Source: JAAXVQ01 sp964604705 (GTDB lineage Bacteria > Oederibacteriota > JAAXVQ01). Taken from it: a stretch of 64,000 nucleotides of DNA. This document shows, piece after piece, positions 7,403 to 16,577 of this stretch. A model generated the notes under the pieces. The model ran no database searches and was not told where the DNA came from. It saw only the letters and a list, made by a program, of their open reading frames with translations. A program made the position numbers and the translations under genes. Location of the stretch: positions 1 through 64,000 of the forward strand of contig CAZSAP010000002.1 in the NCBI GenBank assembly GCA_964604705.1. Reading direction: 5' to 3'. Position 1 is the stretch's first letter, and each line of letters opens with the position of its first letter.

Positions 7403-10048
7403 TTATTTTACCAACGCCACTTTCTTTTTCACGTTCAGCACTTCTTTCCCACTTGCATCCGTAGCCACGATGCGACAGAAATAGATGCCCGGCGCCACAC
7501 CCGCGGCTTCCCAGGCCGTGGTAAAGGTTTGCGCGCTTCCATCCTTACGCTCCTCAAGGCTGGCCACCCGCTCACCCGTGAGCCGATAGATGTCAATCTT
7601 CACCTTGGCCACTCCCGGTGCGGCATAGGCAAATGCGACCTTGCCCCGAGCCGGATTTGGGAAAGCCACCACTTGCCCTTCGTCAACCTTTACTCCAATG
7701 GTCGGAGTCGAGGTCGGTGAGGATGTGGCTTCGGCCGTAGCCGTCGCGGTGATCGTGGGGGACGGAGTGGGTGTAAAGGTGGGGCTTGAGACCATAAATT
7801 TCGTACCCAAACCCGCCGTTCTGACAGATGCGCCGTGGACACTGCCCGGCTGACCTATCCTTACCCAATCAAATTCAACGCTTGTACCTGACTCACCTTC
7901 AACAGTGAGTTGAATATAAAAATCATGCACCCCAGTCCATCCCATAACTTGATTTACATTAAACGCAAAGGTTCCTGTTTCAGACGAACTGGTATTCAAA
8001 TCCCAATAGTGATATGGGTAAGCTATGTCTTGAATGCCAATTTTCCAAGTCGTACTTGCGGTTATGCTGGTTACGCGTACTTCAACCACAGGATAAACAC
8101 TTGAGTCACACTCCAAAGAGCGCGAAAGAACTCTACCATAGATCCCGCTTTGCGCGCGTGCTAAAACCGCCGTACTTCCGGTAGTGGTAAACGAAGCATT
8201 TATCATAGTATTGGAAACCCAGTTCGCTGGAAAGAATCCCGCTTGCTCCGAAAATTCTTCTGCAAAGATACTACCAACATACGGTGTGACCGTTACGGTT
8301 GGTGTGGCCGTCGATGTCATGGTGCAGGTCGCTGTATTTGTACTCGTGGGTGTCACGGTACGTGTAAACGGTATTCCTGTTTTAAAAAAACGCACATGCC
8401 CAAACTCCGCGTACTCTCCGGCGTTGCCTTCAAGTACAAGCTGCACTGCAAACCGTTTAACTCCGCTCAAACCAGTGATCGTTGTGTAATCAAACGTAAA
8501 GGTCCCAACATTCGAACTACTTCCAGAAAGATCCCAATACCTCCAAGCACCTTCTGTTTCCTGGATGCCAATTTTCCATGTGCCGGAGGGTGAAAGCTTA
8601 GCCACATTTACTTCCAGTTTGGAATATACGTCGGTATCCAGGGTAACACTCGGTGCGAGCGCTTTGCCCCAGGTCGAGTTGGCGCTTCGGGTTAAAATCC
8701 CCTGAGACTCAGTGTATGAATACTGCATAGCCGCATTGTACGCTGCATCCACCGTGGCATCGGTCCAACCCCCAACCAACACTCCGGGTGCACCCAGGAA
8801 ATGATCCTCCCAGGCATTGGTTTGGTCCGGTGTGGGTGTGACGGTGGGTGTCGGTGCCGTGACCGCACTGTGAACCGCCACTGAATGAAAGACAACGTTC
8901 TTGCCTACAGCACCTTCAACAATCAACACCACATAAAATTTATGTGTTCCGCTCCAATTTCGTGCATTGGCAAAATTAAAGGTATAGCGTCCGGTCCCAT
9001 TCTGTGAGGAACACAGCTCAGTAAATTCAGGTTCAGTAGAACTTACATTGTAGGGTGGAATTTGGATGAGCACCTTCCAACCTGTACTAGCTGTCACTTG
9101 CCCCACATCCACAGTTAATTCCTTGTAAATATCAGTATTCACGGTAATGGGCTGAGATATCGCCTGCCCCCAATTTCGACTTGGATAGTACCCCGCCCGC
9201 GTCAAGCGGGCGTACGAAGGTACATTGGTTATGTTGAAGTGTGCATTGAAGTCCACACCTGGACTTACCCATTGGCTTAAGTCTGAAAAATCACAAACCC
9301 AACCAACCGTGTACGGTCCGGCATACGGAGTGGGTGTCATGATCGGAGCGACCCTATTGGTGATGCGTACCGAGTCAATGACGGCACTTCCAAGCTCACT
9401 GGATGTATTTCCTTCAATGAATAGCAATATTTGAAATTGTTGGTGCCCGGTCCAATCAAGATCATGCAGATTCACACTGTAAGTCCCCGGTCCAGTAATA
9501 CGCAGCGGCCATTTATACGGACCGTGATCCTGCAAGTAAACCCCAAGACTTACTTTTCCCGACGAAACGGACTGTACTTTTACTTCCAACATGTGCGTTT
9601 GCTGAGTAATAAGTCCCGTTGATAAATACTGGGTCAATGCTTTCGCTGGATACTGGTTATCCATTTGAACTAAATTCACCAAACCCAGGGTGTTGGCATA
9701 GCGAAACGTAACATAGCTGCTTGTATCTATACCGGCGTCAAACCATCCTGCGGGGCGCCCTCCTGTATTAAATCCCGAAGTAAAATCATCATGGAAGGTC
9801 TCCGTTTCCGTGGTTTGAGTGACCGAAGGAGTTACGGTCGCGGTGGCAGTCACCGTTGGTGAAACTGTGACTGTTGCCGTGATCGTAGGTGTCGCTGTGG
9901 CGGTTCCTTCAGTGGTCACTGCAGGTGTCGGAGTATTCGTAAACTGCACCGCCGTTGCATATGAAACCGATCCCATGAGTAAAACAACTCCCATCCCAAC
10001 GGCCTTACTCAACCACGTGTATATCCAATATTTAAAATTATGCTGCAT
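7403..10048 (-). CDS. Exported surface protein with four jelly-roll-like modules (type I C-terminus)
   Basis: 881 residues; ATG 10048 has AGGAGG eight bases upstream. The signal peptide is about 1-33, followed by a Thr/Pro linker (about 38-82). Four copies of a beta-sandwich module of about 145 residues follow, joined by short linkers: near 84-235, 245-400, 413-560 and 592-735. The module is marked by a DDF/EDH opening, a PxGWxD turn, a W-G-K-V/A-L strand, a TWKIGIQ strand and a closing V-x-F-x-x-V-R-I strand. This looks like a carbohydrate-binding or choice-of-anchor jelly roll, but I cannot name the family. The last 90 residues are the type I FlgD-Ig/T9SS-like domain (FPNPARGK, KIDIYRLTGERV, GIYFCRIVATD, KKKVALVK). 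No catalytic residues are apparent. Confidence 0.88.
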   Translation of the reverse strand: MQHNFKYWIYTWLSKAVGMGVVLLMGSVSYATAVQFTNTPTPAVTTEGTATATPTITATVTVSPTVTATATVTPSVTQTTETETFHDDFTSGFNTGGRPAGWFDAGIDTSSYVTFRYANTLGLVNLVQMDNQYPAKALTQYLSTGLITQQTHMLEVKVQSVSSGKVSLGVYLQDHGPYKWPLRITGPGTYSVNLHDLDWTGHQQFQILLFIEGNTSSELGSAVIDSVRITNRVAPIMTPTPYAGPYTVGWVCDFSDLSQWVSPGVDFNAHFNITNVPSYARLTRAGYYPSRNWGQAISQPITVNTDIYKELTVDVGQVTASTGWKVLIQIPPYNVSSTEPEFTELCSSQNGTGRYTFNFANARNWSGTHKFYVVLIVEGAVGKNVVFHSVAVHSAVTAPTPTVTPTPDQTNAWEDHFLGAPGVLVGGWTDATVDAAYNAAMQYSYTESQGILTRSANSTWGKALAPSVTLDTDVYSKLEVNVAKLSPSGTWKIGIQETEGAWRYWDLSGSSSNVGTFTFDYTTITGLSGVKRFAVQLVLEGNAGEYAEFGHVRFFKTGIPFTRTVTPTSTNTATCTMTSTATPTVTVTPYVGSIFAEEFSEQAGFFPANWVSNTMINASFTTTGSTAVLARAQSGIYGRVLSRSLECDSSVYPVVEVRVTSITASTTWKIGIQDIAYPYHYWDLNTSSSETGTFAFNVNQVMGWTGVHDFYIQLTVEGESGTSVEFDWVRIGQPGSVHGASVRTAGLGTKFMVSSPTFTPTPSPTITATATAEATSSPTSTPTIGVKVDEGQVVAFPNPARGKVAFAYAAPGVAKVKIDIYRLTGERVASLEERKDGSAQTFTTAWEAAGVAPGIYFCRIVATDASGKEVLNVKKKVALVK
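7406..7680 (-). repeat. Type I C-terminal domain repeat, first of seven dispersed copies
   Basis: About 270 bases encoding the type I C-terminal domain. Other copies lie at about 10168-10440, 14799-15066, 16581-16850, 43603-43880, 56008-56290 and 60143-60405, each at the 3' end of a surface-protein gene. A second family (type II, ending EWTKVAVVK) has four copies at about 22826-23110, 24657-24945, 27736-28025 and 46687-46975. Copies are alike at DNA level well beyond what the protein would need. Confidence 0.85.
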
Positions 10049-10164
10049 GCCCTGTACCTCCTTTTTTTCTCAACTGCCCACTTCTCCCTCACGTATTCGA
10101 TGGGGATACGTGTCTGCCTGACCTTTGGCCGTCCAGGGGGTGGACGTTTAGGTTGAACTCGCTA

Positions 10165-13100
10165 CTACCTCACCAACGCCACTTTCTTTTTCACATTCAA
10201 AACTTCTTTGCCACTTGCATCCGTAGCCACGATGCGACAGAAATAGATGCCCGGTGCCACGCCCGCCGCTTCCCAGGCGGTGGTAAAGGTTTGAGTGCCG
10301 CCGTCTTTCCGTTCTTCAATGCGTGTCACACGTTCGCCGGTCAGACGATAAATGTCGATGGTCACTTTCGCCAAGTTCGGCGCCGCATAAGCAAACGTGA
10401 CTTTGCCCCGCGCCGGATTTGGGAAAGCTGAGACTTGCCCTTCGTCAACCTTTACTCCAATGGTCGGAGTCGAGGTCGGCGTCAGGGACGCGGTAACGGC
10501 CGGTGTGGCTGTTTGTGTAGATGTCGGTATCGGTGTGCCGGTGGGACTTGCTACAAACAACTTAACGGACTTGCCTCCGCCTGAGGCTGAAGCTCCATGG
10601 ACACTTCCCGCCTGGCCGATCCGCACCCAATCCACGGCGATGCTTTGCCCAGCCGCACCTTCAACTACTAACTGTACTTCCAACGCGTGCAATCCGGTCA
10701 GACCGGTAATTTCGGCATAATTAAATTGGAACACTCCTGTAGCATTCGAACTACTGGATACATTCCAATAACGGAAAGCACCTTCGGCTTCCTGAATCCC
10801 CAGCTTCCAGGAGCAGCTCGCAGTAATGCTGGTTACGCTGACTTCAACGATGGGGTACGTGCTCACATTGCAGGCTGCCCAAAAGGGTGAAAGCACCTTG
10901 CCCCACGTATTCGTATTCGTGCGTGTGATTGTGGCCTGGCTGCCGGCGTTGACCACTGTGGCACCAAAACTCGTATCTGTGGTGTCATCACGCCAACCCG
11001 TGGGTTTCACCCCAACCGTGCGACTGAAATCGTCCACCCAACCCGTGGGAGCAGGATTACCGCTTCGAATACGTACCCCATCCAGGATAGCCGTAGGAGC
11101 ATCGCCGAAGTCAGCGAATAATTCCACGCCGACTCCCATGGTGCCCGTCCATCCAGCGTCCCAAATATCCACAGTGTACGTACCTGGCGATGTAATGGGC
11201 GCAGAGAGGCTGCGCTCGCTCCAACCGCCGTTTCGGGTGTAAACGCCAAATTTAAATAACCCGTTGGGCGTTGAATTGACCGTCACTTCCACAATGTGAT
11301 TCTGGGAAAGATCCAGGGTTTGATACGGCGATAAAACCTTGTGATTACCCATGGTCTGTGAGTCACTTAATTCTGCCAAACCATCGGTCGAAGTATATTT
11401 CAAATACGCGGCACAACTGGAATCGCGCGTATAGTCTGTCCAGCCCGAGGGCAACGCCCCGGGTAAAGACAAAGGAATATCATCCGAATAGTTAAAGGTT
11501 TCGTTCAAAGGTGTTGGCGTAGGTGTTATCGTCGATGTCATTGTGCATGTCGCGGAATTCGTGACGGTCACGGTTGCAGTGCGAGTGACTGTCGGTGTGG
11601 GAGACGCTGTTGGTGTCATAGTCGGCGGCAAGCTGCTAGTGATACTGACCGAATCAATGACAGCATTTCCCAATGCATTGGACGTATCACCTTCTATAAA
11701 AATCATGATTTGAAATTGAAGGGTCGTAGTCCAATTCCACAACTGGGTAGCATCTGACAGGTCCACACCGTAAAGTCCCGGAGCTGTGATCCGTGTATGC
11801 CAGATGTAGCTGGCGTACTGTCCATTAAGCTGTTTCTGGTATAGTCCCAAATATATTTTTCCTGCCGGCAAAGATCGAATATTTACGTGTAGATAATGTG
11901 CCTGCGCAGTAACCAGGCTCGTCGCCATATAGTGGGTTAAGGCTTTGGCCGGATATTGGTTGCTTGTTTGCACCAAATTAACCAAACCGTCGGTGGCGGC
12001 ATACCGGAAAGTTACGTAACTACTCTGATCGATGCTGGAATCATACCACCCTGGGGGCAGTTGTCCTGGGGAAGAAGGCGGTACATCGTCGGAATATTTG
12101 AAATCGTTGAAATAAGTCGTGGTTACCGGCGTGAACGTCGTGGTCACCGTCCAGGTAACGGTTACGGTGGGCGTAGGTGTAGCTGTCACCGCCGGGGTGA
12201 CTGTGAAGCTTGGCGTCCGGGTTGAAGTAGACGTTGCGGTCCCGGTTATGGTCACAGTCGGCGTGACGGAAACAATGGGAGTTTGTGTTGGAGTCAGGGT
12301 TGGCGCCATGGCGAGTGAGAGACTCTTTACATTCATGGAATACGATGTACTTTCAATATTTTCAATCCATGTGACGTAAACCTGAGCGTTCGAGATACCT
12401 ATGGAAGGATAGATCGCAGCTTTCCCGGGATTGATATTGAGGCAGTCCCCTTCCATGAGCCAGCTGTTTCCGTTCCAGTGCTGGACATACACCCGACCGT
12501 TCAGTGAATAAACGATATAAGGCGTTCCGTCATTGCTCACGGTCAATCCGTAAGCTTGGAAGGCGTCGTTGGTGTACCCGATGCTCACTTCGCTTCCCAA
12601 CATTTCCCAAGTTCCCAAGGTCCTATTTAAATGCTTAACCAAAAGCTTGGCGTTGGTGCCGTTATATTCCATCCAAGCCACGTAAACCTCTTCCCCGAAA
12701 ATAGCAATTTGCGGAACGGTGTAGGCCGATTGCTGTTCTAACGTCGCGCCATCTTGCTGCCATGTCTGCCCATTCCAATGCTTGACATAAATCCGATATT
12801 GGCCCGTACTCCTGTCACAGTAGGTGATATAGAGAACTCCGTTGCTGTCGCAGGAGAGTTTGCCCCCTTGAAAGTAGCTTTGGTTGACCAATCCTCCCAG
12901 AGCTTCAAAGGTACTTCCATTCCAACGAACCACATGCAGTTCAAAACCACTGGTTTCACTGCTGTCCCCGCTGCTGTAGGACATATACACATTCTGGCCT
13001 TGAACCAAGACACTTAAGGCCGTGCTCGTACTAGGCGACGTGGTCGCGTAACCCAGCGGTTGCCAAGCGGAGCCATTGAAACGGGAAAGGACCGCTTGGT

Positions 13101-14418
13101 GAAATGTGCTAAATGTCGGAGCATAATAATGAGGACTTTCTGTGTAACAGGCATAGAGCGTATTGCCTGAGCCTGCCATCTGAAACTCCTGAGCCAGATA
13201 CCTTTCGGTTGACGGCGCCATTAAATTTCGAACTGCACCCCAGCCGGTCCCATCGTACGTTCGCGTAAACGCATTGGCGTTTCTCTGAATGCTTTGCAAC
13301 GCACCTGTACAAAGCTGCCCTTGGTAAAACGTTAGACCGGTTTCGGTCAAGGCATAGGGGAGGGTACTAAGCCCTTGTCCGATCAAGGACCAACTTCCAT
13401 AGACACTGGTCGGTACTGCCGTAGGCGTGCATGTCATGGTTGGAGTTGGGGTTGCCGCCGCAATTTGGAAAATTTGGAATCCCGCCTGTAAATCCGCTAC
13501 AAAAACAAGATTCCCAACGACAGCCAACCGTTCGGCATCCGTGCCCGCGTTATAACGCCCGACTTCGAAAAGATTATTGGTGTTACTGACATTGATAACC
13601 CGCAAACCGCTGTTTCGATCCGCCACGTACACGAAATCACCCGAAGCCGCCAAACCCATGGCATTGCCCGGCGTATTGTAGGATTTAATCACATAGGGGC
13701 CATTATATCCAATATTGAGCATACTCATTCCTGCACTGTCAGCCCCCACATAGGCAAACCCGCCGCCCGGGGATAGAGTGACGCTGTGCGCCCAACCCGG
13801 GGTAGTGCAACGCCCTACTTCCACTGGGCTGCTGGGATTACTTACATTAATAACCCGAAAACCGCCGGTAAAATCCGCCACATAGGCAAAAGATCCTCGC
13901 AAGGCAACATCTTCAGCATCTCCAGGCGTATCGCAATACCCAACCTCGACGGGACTGGCAGGATTGCTGATGTTGATGATGCGTAGCCCATCGGCTCCAT
14001 CTGCCACATACGCATAACTCCCAGAAACCGCAACCCCTTGGGCGGCTCCAGCAGTATCGCAAAATCCAACCGCAACAGGATTGGCGGGATTACTAACATC
14101 AATAATCCGCAAGCCACTAACTCCGTTGGCCACGTATGCGTAATTTCCAGAAATATCGGTGTCCCTGGCAGACCCAGGTGTGGCGCAAAAACCGACTTGC
14201 ACAGGACTGGACGGATTGGATACGTTCACGATATATAAACCCGAACCTGCTGACACGTAGGCATACGGTCCTTGAACCACCACGTTCTGAGGCACGAACC
14301 CGGTCATGGTACTGAGCAAAGTCACGTTGCTTGCGTCCACAGCAGCCCAGGATTGTGGAGTGAAGAACAGACATACAAGCAAACTGAGATGCAATAAATA
14401 TTGCAAATATCTTTTCAT
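10165..14418 (-). CDS. Giant surface protein: LVIVD propeller, second propeller, three jelly-roll modules (type I C-terminus)
   Basis: 1417 residues from ATG 14418 (GGAGG seven bases upstream); a GTG at 14442 with a weaker AAGGAG is the alternative. After the signal peptide come about seven LVIVD repeats of 42 residues (about 25-325), each with a YAYVAD strand and a GLRIIDVSNP strand, forming a beta-propeller. A second propeller of WNGSxW type follows (about 340-705). Then come Thr/Pro linkers and three jelly-roll modules like those of the neighbouring gene (about 750-920, 950-1090, 1095-1250), another linker, and the type I C-terminal domain. Propellers of this kind bind proteins or glycans rather than catalyse. 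The inferred role is an adhesive or matrix-binding surface protein. An imperfect hairpin at 10121-10150 beyond the stop could end transcription. Confidence 0.88.
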   Translation of the reverse strand: MKRYLQYLLHLSLLVCLFFTPQSWAAVDASNVTLLSTMTGFVPQNVVVQGPYAYVSAGSGLYIVNVSNPSSPVQVGFCATPGSARDTDISGNYAYVANGVSGLRIIDVSNPANPVAVGFCDTAGAAQGVAVSGSYAYVADGADGLRIINISNPASPVEVGYCDTPGDAEDVALRGSFAYVADFTGGFRVINVSNPSSPVEVGRCTTPGWAHSVTLSPGGGFAYVGADSAGMSMLNIGYNGPYVIKSYNTPGNAMGLAASGDFVYVADRNSGLRVINVSNTNNLFEVGRYNAGTDAERLAVVGNLVFVADLQAGFQIFQIAAATPTPTMTCTPTAVPTSVYGSWSLIGQGLSTLPYALTETGLTFYQGQLCTGALQSIQRNANAFTRTYDGTGWGAVRNLMAPSTERYLAQEFQMAGSGNTLYACYTESPHYYAPTFSTFHQAVLSRFNGSAWQPLGYATTSPSTSTALSVLVQGQNVYMSYSSGDSSETSGFELHVVRWNGSTFEALGGLVNQSYFQGGKLSCDSNGVLYITYCDRSTGQYRIYVKHWNGQTWQQDGATLEQQSAYTVPQIAIFGEEVYVAWMEYNGTNAKLLVKHLNRTLGTWEMLGSEVSIGYTNDAFQAYGLTVSNDGTPYIVYSLNGRVYVQHWNGNSWLMEGDCLNINPGKAAIYPSIGISNAQVYVTWIENIESTSYSMNVKSLSLAMAPTLTPTQTPIVSVTPTVTITGTATSTSTRTPSFTVTPAVTATPTPTVTVTWTVTTTFTPVTTTYFNDFKYSDDVPPSSPGQLPPGWYDSSIDQSSYVTFRYAATDGLVNLVQTSNQYPAKALTHYMATSLVTAQAHYLHVNIRSLPAGKIYLGLYQKQLNGQYASYIWHTRITAPGLYGVDLSDATQLWNWTTTLQFQIMIFIEGDTSNALGNAVIDSVSITSSLPPTMTPTASPTPTVTRTATVTVTNSATCTMTSTITPTPTPLNETFNYSDDIPLSLPGALPSGWTDYTRDSSCAAYLKYTSTDGLAELSDSQTMGNHKVLSPYQTLDLSQNHIVEVTVNSTPNGLFKFGVYTRNGGWSERSLSAPITSPGTYTVDIWDAGWTGTMGVGVELFADFGDAPTAILDGVRIRSGNPAPTGWVDDFSRTVGVKPTGWRDDTTDTSFGATVVNAGSQATITRTNTNTWGKVLSPFWAACNVSTYPIVEVSVTSITASCSWKLGIQEAEGAFRYWNVSSSSNATGVFQFNYAEITGLTGLHALEVQLVVEGAAGQSIAVDWVRIGQAGSVHGASASGGGKSVKLFVASPTGTPIPTSTQTATPAVTASLTPTSTPTIGVKVDEGQVSAFPNPARGKVTFAYAAPNLAKVTIDIYRLTGERVTRIEERKDGGTQTFTTAWEAAGVAPGIYFCRIVATDASGKEVLNVKKKVALVR

Positions 14419-14559
14419 CAATAATCCTCCAAAGTTTTTCACTTTATTTATCTCCTTTTCTAAAAGATCTGGGTACTTTAGCCGGTAGATTAACCCTCAA
14501 ATCCCACGTTACCCGCAGAGCTTTCAGGGAAACACGGTGAGGATTTTTTTCTAGACGAG

Positions 14560-14589
14560 ATTATTCCCCCGGCAACAACTAGTTTTCAA
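14560..14589 (-). promoter_or_regulatory. Candidate sigma-70-type promoter for the 10165-14418 gene
   Basis: On the minus strand TTGAAA (14584-14589) and AATAAT (14560-14565) are separated by 18 bases, each one base off the -35 and -10 consensus. It would give a leader of about 130 bases. This is a chance-prone match. Confidence 0.35.
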
Positions 14590-14724
14590 TGTCATTACTA
14601 AAGCAAGTTGTCTGCCAAGTGGAACGTTCGCTGGAAAACCTGAGTTTTAAATGATTGAGATTTTTTTAAGCTAAGCGGATGTAATTTAATAAAGGTATGA
14701 CTTTCTTTTTCAAAGCACGACCTT

Positions 14725-14770
14725 TCAAACCAAGACAGGATCAGACGAATCCGACCCTGTCTTGGTTTGA
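14725..14770 (-). terminator. Hairpin terminator after the 14796-16478 gene
   Basis: A perfect 15-bp inverted repeat (14725-14739 with 14756-14770) with a 16-base loop lies 26 bases beyond the stop. The distal arm ends in GGTTTGA but there is no long T-run, so termination may be inefficient. Confidence 0.6.
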
Positions 14771-14795
14771 ACGTAAAGTCACTGCGACAAGCTTG

Positions 14796-16478
14796 CTACC
14801 GCACCAACGCCACTTTCTTCTTCACGTTCAGCACTTCCTTGCCAGCCTCATCGGTGGCCACGATGCGGCAGAAGTAGACGCCCGGCGCCACGCCCGCAGC
14901 TTCCCAGGCCGTGGTGAAGGTTTGTGCGCTTCCGTCCTTGCGCTCTTCAAGACTGGCCACGCGTTCCCCCGTGAGCCGGTAGATGTCGATCTTCACCTTG
15001 GCCACTCCTGGCGCGGCGTAGGCAAACGTAACCTTGCCGCGTGCTGGATTTGGGAAGGCTTGAGTCAACCCACCTAGGTCGATCCCCGGGGTGTATGTCG
15101 AGGTGGCCGTATTGACCGGTGTCTCGGTAATCGTCGCGGTGGCACTCACCACAGGAGTGTGTGTCTGCGTGCGGGTCGGTGAACTCAAATCCGTCGTCGG
15201 AGTGGGCGTTACTGTAGGAGTATGGGTGCTCGTGGGACTTTGGGTGAATGTATTACTGGTCGTCGGCGACATGGTAACTGTGCGAGTGAGCGTCGGCGTG
15301 GCTGAGATCGTAGCCGTTGGCGTTGCAGTCAGGGTAAACGTGGCGGTTCCCGTAAGTGAGCTGGTGGGGCTGGGAGAGGGAGTAAGCGTGACCGTGGTGG
15401 TTGCGCTGCTGGTGGGCGTAGGCGTCGGGGTCAAGGTTACAGGGGTTGTGCCGTAAATGCGAACCGAGTCTACCGTAATGACTCCGGTGGCATACTCTAC
15501 GGTAACCTGTACCTTGAACCTATGTGTGCCGCTGCTCCAGCCCATGGCAGAGGCGTAGTTGAAGGAGAACGTCCCCGTGGAGCCGGAACTTGTATTTAGA
15601 CTCGTAAAGGTGTAACTGCCTTCGTCTTCTTGTATGCCTATTTTCCAAGTGGCGCTGGCCGAGACATTGGTCACAGCAATTTCAATCATGGGGTAGGTAG
15701 CAACGTCAACCTCTTGAGTGGAGGAAAGCACTTTCCCCCATACATCTTCACCGGTGCAGCTGACCGTGGCCAGGGAAGACGTTGCCGAGTAGGCCATCAA
15801 AGCATTGAAAGCTGAATTTACAGAATCATCATCCCACGAGGAAGGACGCTGCCCGGCCGTCCCTATAAAATGATCCTGCCAAAGATTAGTGGTTGTATCC
15901 GGCGTTACGGTAAGCGTGGCCGTTGGTGTAGAGACATCGGTGATTTTTACCGAGTCTAGAACCACATAGCTTCCGCCGGCCCCTTCCACGACTATTTGGA
16001 TTTTAAACGAATGCAAGCTGCCTGATCCACCGGTCCAATGTCCATTCATAATGGACGCATAGTCAATGGTAAACGTCCCTGTGGCCGTGCTGCTGGAGCA
16101 GACATCGGCATAGTAATAACTTCCTTGGTCCTCTTGTATGCCGATCTTCCACGCCGTGGACGCCGAGACTTCCGTCACGGTTACTTCCAATCGCGGGTAA
16201 AATGCGACGTCGACGGTCTGTGTCGGCGCCAACACTTTCCCCCACGTGCTGCTGGCCGTACGCGTCACTACGGCCTGTGAGGAGGTGTACGAGTACGCGA
16301 TTTCAGCATTGAACGATGAGTCGTCACTGGCATCACCCCAGCCGCTGACCTGTGCGCCCGGTGTACCCGAGGCAAAGTCCTCACTCCACAACACGGTGGC
16401 CGTGGCCGCTTGGAGTGTCCCTGCTTGGAACAACATAAATCCGACCAACAAGATCCATTGACGGAATGAAAGCAACAT
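14796..16478 (-). CDS. Surface protein with two jelly-roll modules and long Thr/Pro linker (type I C-terminus)
   Basis: 560 residues from ATG 16478, preceded by GGGAGGGG; the ORF upstream to 16496 is not needed. The signal peptide is about 1-25. Two jelly-roll modules (about 28-185 and 200-345) show the standard marks: WSEDFASG or WQDHFIG at the start, a TWKIGIQEDEGSY strand in the middle and VLDSVKI or VDSVRI at the end. A Thr/Ser/Pro linker of about 125 residues follows, then the type I C-terminal domain ending KKKVALVR. It is the smallest complete member of the family here and shows the minimal plan of signal, modules, linker and sorting-like domain. A promoter-like motif shared with three other genes lies 36-66 bases upstream. 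Confidence 0.88.
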   Translation of the reverse strand: MLLSFRQWILLVGFMLFQAGTLQAATATVLWSEDFASGTPGAQVSGWGDASDDSSFNAEIAYSYTSSQAVVTRTASSTWGKVLAPTQTVDVAFYPRLEVTVTEVSASTAWKIGIQEDQGSYYYADVCSSSTATGTFTIDYASIMNGHWTGGSGSLHSFKIQIVVEGAGGSYVVLDSVKITDVSTPTATLTVTPDTTTNLWQDHFIGTAGQRPSSWDDDSVNSAFNALMAYSATSSLATVSCTGEDVWGKVLSSTQEVDVATYPMIEIAVTNVSASATWKIGIQEDEGSYTFTSLNTSSGSTGTFSFNYASAMGWSSGTHRFKVQVTVEYATGVITVDSVRIYGTTPVTLTPTPTPTSSATTTVTLTPSPSPTSSLTGTATFTLTATPTATISATPTLTRTVTMSPTTSNTFTQSPTSTHTPTVTPTPTTDLSSPTRTQTHTPVVSATATITETPVNTATSTYTPGIDLGGLTQAFPNPARGKVTFAYAAPGVAKVKIDIYRLTGERVASLEERKDGSAQTFTTAWEAAGVAPGVYFCRIVATDEAGKEVLNVKKKVALVR

Positions 16479-16513
16479 AACCCCTCCCGAAAGCATGGAA
16501 TAACCCTTATGCT

Positions 16514-16544
16514 ATTAGATGGCTATGTCGGTTGGTTTCTTACA
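16514..16544 (-). promoter_or_regulatory. Promoter-like motif upstream of the 14796-16478 gene
   Basis: The minus strand reads TGTAAGAAA, 15 bases, ATCTAAT. The 60014-60044 copy is identical in both boxes, in spacing and in an inner AACC two bases after the first box. The predicted transcript start is about 30 bases before the ATG. Confidence 0.5.
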
Positions 16545-16577
16545 TAAAAATATCCGCTCCCAAAACCGCGCGGCGTT

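Larger units (their letters stand above)
14419..14795 (-). other. Intergenic region of 377 bases
   Basis: No credible gene lies here. Next to 14418 is the leader of the downstream gene, with two possible ribosome sites. A sigma-70-like promoter candidate lies at 14560-14589 and a hairpin terminator for the 14796 gene at 14725-14770. The remainder is AT-rich with no repeats I can see. Confidence 0.6.
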
